Shown: piece by piece, positions 17,140-26,116 of the stretch
Numbering within the stretch: position 1 is the stretch's first letter
How the letters are laid out: each line of letters opens with the position of its first letter
Assembly: GCF_000298295.1 (NCBI RefSeq)
Contig: NZ_AMGM01000012.1
Coordinates: 17,158-81,157, forward strand
Direction of reading: 5' to 3'
Source of the DNA: Cecembia lonarensis LW9
GTDB taxonomy: Bacteria > Bacteroidota > Bacteroidia > Cytophagales > Cyclobacteriaceae
Length of the DNA stretch: 64,000 bases
The notes under the pieces: model-generated
What the model was told of the DNA's origin: nothing
The model's input: only the letters and a program-made list of their open reading frames with translations
The model's database searches: none
Program-made: the position numbers and the translations under genes

Positions 17140-17190
17140 AATAAATGGAAATATGCTTGAGATATTATAGTGGATATTAGAAGATATTAG
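17140..17190. repeat. GATATT repeat array downstream of the ABC-F gene
   Basis: GATATT occurs at 17161, 17173 and 17183. The block TGGAAATAT followed by the GATATT copies mirrors the array upstream of the gene in inverted orientation. The rest of the spacer to 17428 holds no gene that I can support; the frame open from a TTG at 17333 joins the next gene but its first 32 codons look like spacer. Confidence 0.55.
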
Positions 17191-17428
17191 CTTTAAGGTA
17201 TTGATAGACCTGATCCTATAGTAGCCATTAAAATAAGAATGGAGGAAATGCAAAAAAAATGAACAGCTTGTAAAACGGTATAAGTTCATACTTTAAGGGT
17301 TTAAACAAATAATTTAATTAATTTTTTCGTTATTGCTAACCCTTAAACATTTCCTATCCGGGAGCGTATATGACAATATTGCTCTGAGATTGGTAGTAGC
17401 TTCCTTTTTGGTCAAAAATGTGTTTTCA

Positions 17429-17698
17429 ATGGATGCCTTTTTCATCATAGTGATCATCTTCCTTCTACTCAACATTGGTTTGGGTCTAATTCGGCTTTGG
17501 CGGGGTCCCTCTATAGCCGACCGCTTGCTGACCACCCAACTTTTTGGCACGGCTGGTATGGCCATTCTGATGGTAATGGCCGGTTACCTAAATGATCTTA
17601 CCTTGCTTAATGTAGTGATAACCTTCAATGTACTGTCTATTATTTTGGTCATCTGTTTGGTTCAGGTCTGGAAAAAAAAGAAAGGGGAAGCACCATGA
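17429..17698 (+). CDS. mrpF: Mrp-type antiporter subunit F
   Basis: This 89-residue membrane protein has three hydrophobic segments. RLWRGPSIADRLL is the family hallmark (usually R-x-GP-x-xxDR), followed by a helix with NVVITFN. The ATG at 17429 gives the normal length of about 90 residues. It is the first gene of an eight-gene operon and overlaps mrpG by 4 bases. MrpF is a small structural subunit of the sodium/proton antiporter complex in the cytoplasmic membrane. Confidence 0.85.
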   Translation: MDAFFIIVIIFLLLNIGLGLIRLWRGPSIADRLLTTQLFGTAGMAILMVMAGYLNDLTLLNVVITFNVLSIILVICLVQVWKKKKGEAP

Positions 17699-18000
17699 TG
17701 ATCAAGGAGATATTCATTGTGATATTATTAGTAGCCGGTTGTTTCTTTTTTCTGGCAGGAACTTTAGGTCTGCTTCGTTTTCCAGATTTGTTTTCCCGAC
17801 TTCATGCCCTTACCAATGCGGATAATCTGGGGCTTGGTTTTATAGCGGCGGGGATCGCTTTGTATATTGCCTCCCCATGGGCGACGGTGAAAATTTTCTT
17901 TATCTGGATATTGACACTATTATCAAGTGCTACCTCCAGTTATCTTATCGCTAGATTCCAAAGAGAGCAGGAAAAATCTAAAAATGGAGAGGAGGAGTAA
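17695..18000 (+). CDS. mrpG: Mrp-type antiporter subunit G
   Basis: A 101-residue protein with three membrane segments and the MrpG motif LGLLRFPDLFSRLHA near residues 24-38, followed by NADNLGLG. It starts in a 4-base overlap with mrpF and ends in TAATG, sharing one base with the next gene, so the genes are tightly coupled. It is a structural subunit of the antiporter. Confidence 0.88.
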   Translation: MMIKEIFIVILLVAGCFFFLAGTLGLLRFPDLFSRLHALTNADNLGLGFIAAGIALYIASPWATVKIFFIWILTLLSSATSSYLIARFQREQEKSKNGEEE

Positions 18001-18953
18001 TGGATATTCTGATCGACAGCTTATTGGCCATTTTGACCATATATCTTGCCTTCCGTTGCATGCTGGCACCAAAACTTAGCAAGGCAGTATTTGTATTTTT
18101 TGCATTTGGTCTCATGCTGGCCCTTGCCTGGATCCGATTGGGTGCTGTGGATGTGGCCATTGCCGAAGCTGCGATAGCCTCAGGGTTTATGGGTGTACTT
18201 ATGCTTGACTCCTTAAGGGATTTTTCCCTTATTTTTTCAAAAAACCAGGAAAGGCTTGAAGAAACAGCGTCTAAAATCCCTATAAAAAAGGACAGTTACC
18301 ATTGGACCACAGCATTGGCTTTAGGTTTAGGTTTGATCCTTTTTTTGCTCATTTCGATACAGGCCATCTGGGAAGTCCCTCAGGGTGGTGGATTGACGGC
18401 CATCGCAGAAGCGAATCTTCCGATGTCTGGAGTTGAGCATCCTGTTACTGCAGTTTTATTGAATTACAGGGCTTATGACACTTGGCTGGAAATAGGAGTG
18501 ATACTCATGGGGCTATTGGCCATATTTGCTGCCGGTGGCTTAAAGCAGTACCGTAAGCCTGGTCTTGCTCCTGCCCAAGACCCCTTACTTCGAAAAACGA
18601 TATTGATTTTTACTCCGGTATTGTTCCTGTTTGGTGCTTTCCTCTTGTATTTCGGAAAAATGGGACCTGGTGGTGCATTTCAGGCGGCTGTCCTTTGGGG
18701 TGCCATTGGAATATTGCTTCACCTGGGAGGTTGGACGGTATTCACTGTCATTCCTCGCCGGATGCGACAAATTCTTGTAACAATAGGACTTGGGTTTTTC
18801 ATGATATTGGGTTTTACCCAAATGGCTACAGGAGGAGCCTTCTTTGAATATCCCCCTGCCTATGCAGGATTCCTGATATTGGTGGTAGAAACCCTGGCGG
18901 CCATCAGTATCGCGGCAGCCCTGACTGCAATATTTGCCTTTTTAACCAAATAG
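18000..18953 (+). CDS. Fused DUF4040 (MbhD-like) and MrpB antiporter subunit
   Basis: The 317-residue protein joins two modules. The N-terminal part (about 1-80; ARLG-type segment WIRLGAVDVAIAEAAIASG) is the DUF4040/MbhD domain, found as the C-terminal part of large MrpA subunits in other bacteria. The C-terminal part (about 185-315) is an MnhB/MrpB domain with GKMGPGGAFQAAVLWG. In this operon there is no long MrpA, so this fusion and the separate antiporter-like subunits together replace it. It follows mrpG with a 1-base overlap. Confidence 0.85.
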   Translation: MDILIDSLLAILTIYLAFRCMLAPKLSKAVFVFFAFGLMLALAWIRLGAVDVAIAEAAIASGFMGVLMLDSLRDFSLIFSKNQERLEETASKIPIKKDSYHWTTALALGLGLILFLLISIQAIWEVPQGGGLTAIAEANLPMSGVEHPVTAVLLNYRAYDTWLEIGVILMGLLAIFAAGGLKQYRKPGLAPAQDPLLRKTILIFTPVLFLFGAFLLYFGKMGPGGAFQAAVLWGAIGILLHLGGWTVFTVIPRRMRQILVTIGLGFFMILGFTQMATGGAFFEYPPAYAGFLILVVETLAAISIAAALTAIFAFLTK

Positions 18954-18990
18954 AAGCATTCCAAGATGAAATCTAACCTAGCACTTAAAA

Positions 18991-19299
18991 ATGAAAATAG
19001 GAACTTATGAAATTTACAGTTTAACTTCCGCAATACTCTTTGCCATCGGTCTTGGCGGAGTATTTTTGGCAAAACATTTTTTAAGAAAAATCATTGCCAC
19101 CATCATCATGGGAGCGGGAGTGTTTCTTTGTTTCGTCAGCTTTGCTAAACGGGATGCCCTCACTTTTGCTGATCCAATTCCTCATGCACTTGTAATTACT
19201 GGAATTGTGGTAGCAGTTACAGCTGCTGCTTTTGCCCTTTCATTGGCCAGGCGCATTCATAAACTTACCGGAGAAGACACCTTTGGAAACGAAAAATGA
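18991..19299 (+). CDS. mrpC: Mrp-type antiporter subunit C (NuoK-like)
   Basis: A 102-residue protein with three membrane helices, the NuoK-like topology of MrpC. The stretch ADPIPHALVITGIVVAVTAAAFAL is recognisable in pieces: DPIPHALVITGIVV is the MrpC hallmark. The stop overlaps the next start by 4 bases. A 37-base gap separates it from the preceding gene, the widest gap in the operon. Confidence 0.9.
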   Translation: MKIGTYEIYSLTSAILFAIGLGGVFLAKHFLRKIIATIIMGAGVFLCFVSFAKRDALTFADPIPHALVITGIVVAVTAAAFALSLARRIHKLTGEDTFGNEK

Positions 19300-20831
19300 A
19301 GGAATTTCCCACATCTGCATTGCCCGCGCTTTTGGTAGGATTGCCCATGTTATTGGCAACCATGAGTCTATTTTTTAGGGTCAAGGGTAGGGCTTTGCTG
19401 GGCGTATTGGGGAGTTTCTTGGTAGGATCTTTGGCATTTTTTGCCTTCATCGAGGTAGCAAAATATGGCACGATCATTCATATTCTGGGTGGTTGGGAAC
19501 CTCCTTTGGGCATATTGTTGCGAATCGATCCTTTGGCAGCGGTGTTCATTGGTTTGACTGCCATCATAGGTATTTTCATCAGCCTTTATTCCTGGTGGTA
19601 TTTTCGAGCACGGATTGCATCTATAGGCAGATTCCCCCTTTTCTGGCCTTTGTGGTTTTTCCTTTGGGCCGGACTAAATGGTCTCTTTCTCTCCAACGAC
19701 CTGTTCAACCTGTATGTCACCATTGAGGTCATCACCATATGTGCAGTAGCATTGGCAGTGCTATCGGGTGAGGCAAAAGCACTGAAGGCAGGCTTACGCT
19801 ACCTCCTGGCCGCCATTATCGGTTCAATGGCTTACCTTTTTGGGGTTGCACTGATCTATGGAAGCACCGGCACACTTGACTTAAACCTGCTGGGAGAAGT
19901 CCTTAAGCCAGGCAACACCAAAACTTTTGCATTGATTGTCATCACCTTAGGCCTATTGATTAAAAAAGCGGCTTTCCCTTTTCACTTTTGGCTCCCGCCT
20001 GCCCATTCCGCAGCCTTGGCTCCTGTGAGTGCCTTGCTTTCTGCTCTGGTGGTTAAAGGGGCATTTTACATGATGCTCCGGTTGTGGACGGAAGTGTTTG
20101 AGGTCTCCCTGACCTTCGCTGCAGGACAACTCATAGGGATTACAGGCGCAGCAGCGGTACTTTGGGGTTCTTGGCAAGCGCTTTTACAGACTAATTTCAA
20201 GCTGCTTGTGGCCCATTCCAGTGTCGCTCAAATGGGGTATTTGCTGATGATGTTCCCTTTACTCATCATGGCGCCAGGCCAGGATGCTGATTCAGCTGAA
20301 TGGCTAGCACCAGCATGGACCGCTGGCATTTTTCAGGTAATGGCCCATGCTTTTGCCAAAGCCTCTTTGTTTTTATCCGCGGGGATTGTTGTGATGGCTT
20401 TGGGACATGATCGCATTGAGTCGCTGAGGGACTTGGTCGCCTGGATGCCTATGACGGCAATGGCTATAGGTATTGCTGGAGTGAGTTTAATCGGGCTTCC
20501 CCCAAGCGGAGGTTTTTTGGCAAAGTGGATGCTCTTAAAAGGCGTATTCCTCAGTGGCCAATGGTGGTGGGCACCTGCCATATTGGCCGGAAGCTTACTT
20601 ACGGCTGGTTATGTATTTATGCTCCTGCGCTTGGCATTTGCTCCCGCACGGGTAAAGGATCCCTTCCGGCCAGTACCAAAAATCCTACAAGTCTGCGCCC
20701 TGCTACTTGCCTTGGGCTCCTTCTTGATCGTAATTCCTGCAGAAAACCTGATCCAGTTTCTGGAAGGCAGCAAAAGCTTTGGCTCAGGCATTGAATCCAT
20801 AATGAAAGGAGGTGGGTATGGAAACGAATAG
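19296..20831 (+). CDS. mrpD: Mrp antiporter subunit D, first antiporter-like subunit
   Basis: A 511-residue polytopic protein (about 14 helices) of the NuoL/M/N family. The proton-path residues are present: Glu144 in VTIEVITICA (TM5 Glu), the Lys of KKAAFPFHFWLPPAH (TM7), and the Lys of ALVVKGAFYMML (TM8). Placement directly after mrpC agrees with the usual C-D order. It overlaps the next gene by 14 bases when that gene starts at its ATG. Confidence 0.9.
   Translation: MKEFPTSALPALLVGLPMLLATMSLFFRVKGRALLGVLGSFLVGSLAFFAFIEVAKYGTIIHILGGWEPPLGILLRIDPLAAVFIGLTAIIGIFISLYSWWYFRARIASIGRFPLFWPLWFFLWAGLNGLFLSNDLFNLYVTIEVITICAVALAVLSGEAKALKAGLRYLLAAIIGSMAYLFGVALIYGSTGTLDLNLLGEVLKPGNTKTFALIVITLGLLIKKAAFPFHFWLPPAHSAALAPVSALLSALVVKGAFYMMLRLWTEVFEVSLTFAAGQLIGITGAAAVLWGSWQALLQTNFKLLVAHSSVAQMGYLLMMFPLLIMAPGQDADSAEWLAPAWTAGIFQVMAHAFAKASLFLSAGIVVMALGHDRIESLRDLVAWMPMTAMAIGIAGVSLIGLPPSGGFLAKWMLLKGVFLSGQWWWAPAILAGSLLTAGYVFMLLRLAFAPARVKDPFRPVPKILQVCALLLALGSFLIVIPAENLIQFLEGSKSFGSGIESIMKGGGYGNE
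20805..20814 (+). promoter_or_regulatory. Strong Shine-Dalgarno sequence deciding the start of the second antiporter subunit
   Basis: AAAGGAGGTG lies 3-5 bases before the ATG at 20818, inside the end of the preceding gene. Such a full anti-SD match is rare among the starts in this window. It favours ATG 20818 over the in-frame GTG at 20812, which overlaps the SD itself. Confidence 0.6.
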
Positions 20832-22320
20832 CTTACTGCTGATATTGATCCTGATCAGTTCGCTTATACCGGGAATCCTGATCCTCTTACTCGATGAAGC
20901 GCAAGCGTTTCAAAGGAATTTTTTAAACCTCTTTGGAGCAGTTGCCAAGGTCGCTTTGGTGGGATGGGTTTTTGTGGGGTACATGCAGGGAGAGACCTAT
21001 GCTTTCATTTACGGTCTTGCACCTGATTTGACATTTGCCCTGAAGGCAGACAAAATGGGGCTGCTCTTCGCTGCACTCTCTTCTGTTTTATGGCTGGTCA
21101 CTACGCTATATGCGATCGGATATTTAAAAGGCGGCAAACACCAAAGGCGGTTTTTTGCTTTTTTCAGTCTTTGTGTCACTTCCAGTACAGGCATAGCCCT
21201 TTCTGGAAATGTGGTCACCTTCTTTGTCTTTTATGAATTCCTTACACTGTCCACCTATCCCTTGGTCGTACACAGGGGTGATGATAAGGCCGTAGAAGCA
21301 GGAAGAACCTACCTTTGGTATACCATTGGAGGCGGTACGGTTTTGTTTTTGGGCGTGGTTGCTTTGTTTGTCCTTGCTGGCCCAATTTACTTTGGACAGA
21401 CAGAAATCATTGCCAGCCTGGTTTCGGAAAATACGCTTCAATTGACCCTCATCTTCTTCCTGATGCTAAGTGGTCTGGCTGTAAAAGCAGCGATATTTCC
21501 TTTGCATGGTTGGCTTCCCATTTCTATGGTCGCACCAGCTCCTGTGAGTGCGCTTTTACATGCCGTAGCAGTAGTAAAAGCAGGAGCATTTGGCATTGCA
21601 AGATTGGTTTATGATGTTTATGGCATCCCTACTTCCGAAGAACTGAACCTGCTGACACCATTGGCAATTTTCGCTGGCTTTACCATAATCTATGGTTCGG
21701 TAAAGGCCTTTTACCAGGATGACTTCAAAAAATTATTGGCCTATTCTACAGTCAGCCAACTATCCTACATTGCCTTGGGTGTAGCCATTACAGGTGTACT
21801 CAGCGCCACAGGAGCAGTCGTTCACCTTGTACATCAAGGCATCATGAAGATCACGATGTTCTTTGCAGCTGGAAATGTGGCCGAGACTTATGGATTTTAT
21901 AGAATCAGCCAGCTCAATGGCATAGGTCGAAAGATGCCCCTCACCATGGGTGCATTTACCATTGCTGCCTTTGGGATGATTGGACTTCCACCAATTGCCG
22001 GTTTTGTCAGTAAATGGTACTTGGGCTTGGGTGCTGTGGAAGCAGGGAGTTACTGGGTAGTTTTGGTCTTACTCGCTAGTAGCGCCTTAAATGCGGCCTA
22101 TTTCCTTCCCATTGTTTACAGGGCTTGGTTTTGCGAACCGGACCAAAAAGAGGTTCTCCCCAAATATAGAGGGCCTTTTGAGGCCAAAGCCTTATTATTG
22201 ATCCCAGTGGTACTGACAGGGCTGTTTTCTCTTGCTGCCGGATTATTTGCCGGTTCCAATTACAGTCCGCTTGCTATTGCCCGGGAAATAGCCGAAAAAC
22301 TTTACCCCAATCTGCCATGA
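20818..22320 (+). CDS. Second antiporter-like (MrpD/NuoL/M-type) subunit
   Basis: A 500-residue polytopic protein from the ATG at 20818, which has a good ribosome-binding site. It has the conserved TM5 Glu140 in FYEFLTLSTYP, the TM7 Lys in KAAIFPLHGWLP, the Pro-rich VAPAPVSALLHAVAVVKAG, and a His/Lys pattern in the C-terminal half. These are the features of a working proton channel subunit. It is a paralogue of the gene before it rather than a copy. The stop overlaps the next ATG by 4 bases. Confidence 0.88.
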   Translation: METNSLLLILILISSLIPGILILLLDEAQAFQRNFLNLFGAVAKVALVGWVFVGYMQGETYAFIYGLAPDLTFALKADKMGLLFAALSSVLWLVTTLYAIGYLKGGKHQRRFFAFFSLCVTSSTGIALSGNVVTFFVFYEFLTLSTYPLVVHRGDDKAVEAGRTYLWYTIGGGTVLFLGVVALFVLAGPIYFGQTEIIASLVSENTLQLTLIFFLMLSGLAVKAAIFPLHGWLPISMVAPAPVSALLHAVAVVKAGAFGIARLVYDVYGIPTSEELNLLTPLAIFAGFTIIYGSVKAFYQDDFKKLLAYSTVSQLSYIALGVAITGVLSATGAVVHLVHQGIMKITMFFAAGNVAETYGFYRISQLNGIGRKMPLTMGAFTIAAFGMIGLPPIAGFVSKWYLGLGAVEAGSYWVVLVLLASSALNAAYFLPIVYRAWFCEPDQKEVLPKYRGPFEAKALLLIPVVLTGLFSLAAGLFAGSNYSPLAIAREIAEKLYPNLP

Positions 22321-24083
22321 TATGGTTGTCAGTCATCATATTGCCACTTTTGGCTGCATTGCTTACCAGCCGCTATCCTTCGGGGAGAAGGAATGCTGGG
22401 CCGATATTTGTTTTGGCCTCCTTACCTGCCGTTGGACTTGGGCTGGCTGAGGTGCCAGGTATCACTTTAGATTGGTTCATTTTGGGGACACAGTTTTCTC
22501 TGGATACTCCCCGGCGGATCATCCTACTGCTTACCGGTATACTTTGGGCAAGTTCGGGGCTATTCTCAGGAACTTATCTAAAAGACGACATCAGGCGAGG
22601 ATCATTCAATTTCTATTTTGGAGGCGCCATGGCTGGAAATTTTGGACTGCTAATTACCGAAGATGCGGCCTCTTTTTACACCTTCTTTGCACTGATGACC
22701 TTTGCCTCTTATGGCTTGGTGATCCATAGCCAAACTGCTGCTGCCCGCAAAGCAGCCAAGACCTATCTGGTCATGGCCATCATTGGTGAACTATTTATTA
22801 TCAGTGCTTTATTTCTGGCTGTCCAAAGTGCAGGGAGTATGCTACTCTCCGATTTACCTCCCGCCCTGGCAAATGCTTCGAATGGCCCCTTCATATTCCT
22901 ATTGGGTCTAATCGGCTTTGGGGTTAAAGTAGGCGCCATTCCTTTGTATTTCTGGCTTCCCTTGGCACACCCTGCAGCTCCTGTACCGGCCAGTGCCGTC
23001 CTGAGTGGAGCGATGATCAAAGCGGGACTTATCGGCTGGATGCATTTGGCTCCTGTTGGCTTGGTAGATTGGCCTTCTTTGAGTCTCATGATGATCAGCT
23101 TGGGTTTTACGGCTACATTGGGCGCAGTCATCATCGGTTTACTACAAGTAGATCCCAAAACCAATCTGGCCTATTCAAGTATCAGTCAAATGGGGTTGAT
23201 GACGGCATTTTTGGGTATAGGTTTATATGGCGGCATTCCAGGTAGCCTGCTTCTTCCTGCGATTGCCTTATATGCCTTTAACCACGGCACAGCCAAGGCC
23301 TTATTGTTTTTAGGGACAGCGCTGCCTGGAAAAGTGGGTGGATACTGGAGAATATTGATGTGGTTGGGTTTAGGCCTGGCCGTATTGGCCATAGCAGGTG
23401 GCCCTCTAACCGGTGGCCTTTGGACCAAATATTTACTTAAAACATTCCTTAGTAAAACCAGCTTACCCGGTATTGATGTCTTCGCGTATTTATTGACCCT
23501 TTCTGCGGTTACCACCACCTTACTGTTGAGCCGCTTTTTACACATCCTACGACAGGTAGAGTCACCAAAAGAAAGTAAGACTCCATCCTTTATCCTGCCA
23601 TGGTTTTTTCTCTTGTTGGCAGGTGGCTGGTGGACGATGTCCCCTACCCTTTTACCAGAAGGGCTGATGTATCAGATTTTAGGAGAAAAAGGCATGATGG
23701 CTTTTTTCTGGAACCCCATCACCATCTGGGCTGCACTTTGGCCTATCATTCTTACTGCAGCCACACTTGTGGTGGTTTTCACCCTGAAGTCTTCATTCCT
23801 CAACCGATGGATAAAAGAAAAACCGCTAATTCCTCCAGGTGATTTCCTTTATGTCATCCTCTGGATAGGTAATTTATTTGAAAAGCAAATTCAGAAAGTA
23901 ATTGCTTTCATGCATTCCTTTGGAGAATCAAGACATAGCGCGGAGAAAATCATCTATAAATTCATAGATAACAAAAAGACCATCCAGATCAGTACCCAAG
24001 CAGAGTCATTACTCAGGCGATGGGAGGTGGTAGGCATTAGCTTTTTTATCTTTTTTGTAGCCTTATTCTTCCTTCTTCGATAA
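22317..24083 (+). CDS. Third antiporter-like subunit, lacking the TM5 glutamate
   Basis: A 588-residue polytopic NuoL/M/N-family protein. The TM7 and TM8 lysine stretches are kept (FGVKVGAIPLYFWLPLAHP and AMIKAGLIGW). At the place of the essential TM5 Glu, however, it reads FYTFFALMTFASYGLV, with Ala125 where both sister subunits have Glu. A C-terminal extension (about 490-588) contains two charged stretches and a last hydrophobic segment. It may be a structural or regulatory subunit rather than an ion pump. It overlaps the previous gene by 4 bases. Confidence 0.85.
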   Translation: MIWLSVIILPLLAALLTSRYPSGRRNAGPIFVLASLPAVGLGLAEVPGITLDWFILGTQFSLDTPRRIILLLTGILWASSGLFSGTYLKDDIRRGSFNFYFGGAMAGNFGLLITEDAASFYTFFALMTFASYGLVIHSQTAAARKAAKTYLVMAIIGELFIISALFLAVQSAGSMLLSDLPPALANASNGPFIFLLGLIGFGVKVGAIPLYFWLPLAHPAAPVPASAVLSGAMIKAGLIGWMHLAPVGLVDWPSLSLMMISLGFTATLGAVIIGLLQVDPKTNLAYSSISQMGLMTAFLGIGLYGGIPGSLLLPAIALYAFNHGTAKALLFLGTALPGKVGGYWRILMWLGLGLAVLAIAGGPLTGGLWTKYLLKTFLSKTSLPGIDVFAYLLTLSAVTTTLLLSRFLHILRQVESPKESKTPSFILPWFFLLLAGGWWTMSPTLLPEGLMYQILGEKGMMAFFWNPITIWAALWPIILTAATLVVVFTLKSSFLNRWIKEKPLIPPGDFLYVILWIGNLFEKQIQKVIAFMHSFGESRHSAEKIIYKFIDNKKTIQISTQAESLLRRWEVVGISFFIFFVALFFLLR

Positions 24084-24088
24084 ATAAG

Positions 24089-24598
24089 ATGACCATGAAG
24101 ACAGATATCAAGCAACTGAAAAAAAGCGTACTTATCAAAAGCTTTGTTGGGCGTTTTTTGCTTTTTGCCGCAGGTTGGATTGTTTTGTTGGGAGGGCAAA
24201 AGCCCAGCGAAATCTGGCTGGTAGCGCTTTTTTTAACGGCAACCACAGTAATCAGCATTTACAGTATCCCTCCTGGAAAGTGGATGCTAAGGCCGATTGG
24301 TGTTATCCGCTTTTTTTTGTACTTTGTTACAACAGCCATAAGAGGCGGTTGGGATGTAGCAAAGCGGGTATTTCTAAAAAGGGTACCCACAGATCCAGAG
24401 TTCATCACAGTGAATCACTACAGGGATCCACTCAAAACCCTGCTTCTTGCCTGGGTAATCAGTCTGCAGCCGGGTACTACCAGCTGCATGATCAAGAAAA
24501 AAAAGATTGTCATCCATGTACTCGATAAAAAGATCCCAGTGGCAAAAGAAATCATCACCTTACAGCGCCGGATTGACGATATGTTTGCAGAAGGCTAA
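24089..24598 (+). CDS. mrpE: Mrp-type antiporter subunit E
   Basis: A 169-residue protein with two or three membrane segments, the stretch RFFLYFVTTAIRGGWDVAKR, and a soluble C-terminal half with LAWVISLQPGTTS, the MrpE hallmark (usually SI-x-L-x-PGT). It is the last gene of the operon, 5 bases after the preceding stop. An alternative ATG lies two codons downstream. Confidence 0.9.
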   Translation: MTMKTDIKQLKKSVLIKSFVGRFLLFAAGWIVLLGGQKPSEIWLVALFLTATTVISIYSIPPGKWMLRPIGVIRFFLYFVTTAIRGGWDVAKRVFLKRVPTDPEFITVNHYRDPLKTLLLAWVISLQPGTTSCMIKKKKIVIHVLDKKIPVAKEIITLQRRIDDMFAEG

Positions 24599-24641
24599 TA
24601 TTTACAGCCAACAAATTTTAATCCATTTGTGTTGAATCATG

Positions 24642-25925
24642 CTACATCCAACCCCCTTGCATCAAAATCAACAAAAGCACCTGCTGAATCGCCAAATGTC
24701 CATCCTTATTGATCCACCATTCGTCCAAGCTATGGGCACCGCCTCCCAAACCTCCACGGCCAATGGTTACCGCTGGAACGCCCATGGAAAAGGCTATATT
24801 ACTGTTGGTCGAACTGGAACTCAATCTGGGATCATTCCCTGAAAGGTGTTTCGCAATCGCCATGGTCCGCTGAATCAAAGGGGAATCAGGGTCTGCCAAT
24901 CCACTGGGCCTGTCCCCAACTTTTTCAATATCCACAGTCAAAGCCTCACCTCTTCGAATAATTGCATTTTCCTTCTCCAAACCTTCTTGGATAGATTCTA
25001 AAAATAATTGATTGATGCCCTGGAGTTTTTCTTGGGTTTCTGAGCGCATATCCACAAGCATCCAAGACTCGTAAGGAATGGAATTCACCGAAGTACCCCC
25101 ACCGAGAACTGAAATACTGTAGGTAGTTTTAGGGCCATCTTTGGTAAAAGCATCAGCCTTAGGCACAAAGGAAACCACTGCTTGGGCTAAGGCATTGTGA
25201 GGATTGCCAATCCCAAATGCACCATAAGAATGTCCACCTGATCCCTTGAAAGTCACTTTGTACCTTAAAGACCCAATACCCCCATTGACGATATCTTCCA
25301 ATCCTCCCCCATCAATGGCAATATGGGCAGCCAATGGATATGCACCCTCCCTAAACAGGTGCTTCATGCCCTTCAGATCTCCCAAACCCTCTTCACCCAC
25401 CGTGCCTGCAAACCAGATATCGTCTTTGGTGCGGATATTTTCATGGATCATGGTTTTGAGTAAGGCCACCACAATGGCCAAAGACCTGTTGGCATCTGTA
25501 ATCCCAGGGGCAAATAGGGTGTCCCCTCTTTGCTTGACGGTCACATCGGTACCAAAAGGAAAAACCGTATCCAGATGACCTTCCACCAAAAAAGTCCTTT
25601 CGGATTTCGTTCCTTTCCTAAGGGCAATCACATTCCCTACTTCATCCGTCCAAACTGAATCTGCTCCGGCATCCCTCAGCATTTGGGCGAAGACCTTCCC
25701 TTTTTCCTCCTCATGATGGGAAGGCGATGGAATTTCTGTCAGGGTAATCATATCCTGTACAGTCTGTTCATCAATACTTAGGATATGGTCAAAAGCTTTT
25801 TTTACAGCAGGATCTTGCACCAAAGTTTCTACCTGGTCTTTATAGGATTGTTGAATTACCTGGGCCTGTACAGAAATGGAAATAAGTACACCGAAAGCAC
25901 TCAATGCGAGGAAATTGATTTTCAT
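24642..25925 (-). CDS. Secreted M20-family metallopeptidase
   Basis: A 427-residue zinc peptidase with a signal peptide (about 1-22, ending VQAQ). The M20 metal and catalytic residues are visible: His117 and Asp119 (GHLDT), Asp144 (GITDANRS), the Glu178-Glu179 pair (GEEG), Asp205 (AIDGG) and a late His398 (GGAHS). The lid domain (about 215-330) begins FKGSGGHSYGAFG. Family members cleave dipeptides, tripeptides or N-acyl amino acids; the substrate is not evident. The protein probably acts in the periplasm. It converges on mrpE with only 43 bases between them. Confidence 0.88.
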   Translation of the reverse strand: MKINFLALSAFGVLISISVQAQVIQQSYKDQVETLVQDPAVKKAFDHILSIDEQTVQDMITLTEIPSPSHHEEEKGKVFAQMLRDAGADSVWTDEVGNVIALRKGTKSERTFLVEGHLDTVFPFGTDVTVKQRGDTLFAPGITDANRSLAIVVALLKTMIHENIRTKDDIWFAGTVGEEGLGDLKGMKHLFREGAYPLAAHIAIDGGGLEDIVNGGIGSLRYKVTFKGSGGHSYGAFGIGNPHNALAQAVVSFVPKADAFTKDGPKTTYSISVLGGGTSVNSIPYESWMLVDMRSETQEKLQGINQLFLESIQEGLEKENAIIRRGEALTVDIEKVGDRPSGLADPDSPLIQRTMAIAKHLSGNDPRLSSSSTNSNIAFSMGVPAVTIGRGGLGGGAHSLDEWWINKDGHLAIQQVLLLILMQGGWM

Positions 25926-26055
25926 AAGGGTTTAATTTGGGATTTGAAATACTCAAAAAAATAGGTTTATGGCAATACCGTTTGTCAACTTATCCTTTTT
26001 CTGCGCTAATGAGCATTCATCTCAAGGGGAAAAATGTAAAAATCAGACAAAACTC

Positions 26056-26084
26056 TTGACTTAGTTATTTTTTTTTTAACTTTC
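26056..26084 (+). promoter_or_regulatory. Candidate promoter of the Cys-rich peptide gene
   Basis: TTG (26056) and TAACTTTC (26077-26084; 7 of 8 relative to TAnnTTTG with fixed bases) are 18 bases apart, within a T-rich stretch. The ATG follows 32 bases later. Confidence 0.35.
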
Positions 26085-26116
26085 ATAACTAAATCATTAA
26101 CTAAAACCAAATCTTT

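Noticed and set aside
17333..17428. Longer mrpF starting at TTG 17333
   Set aside because: The extra 32 residues are unlike MrpF, and the ATG at 17429 gives the usual family length.
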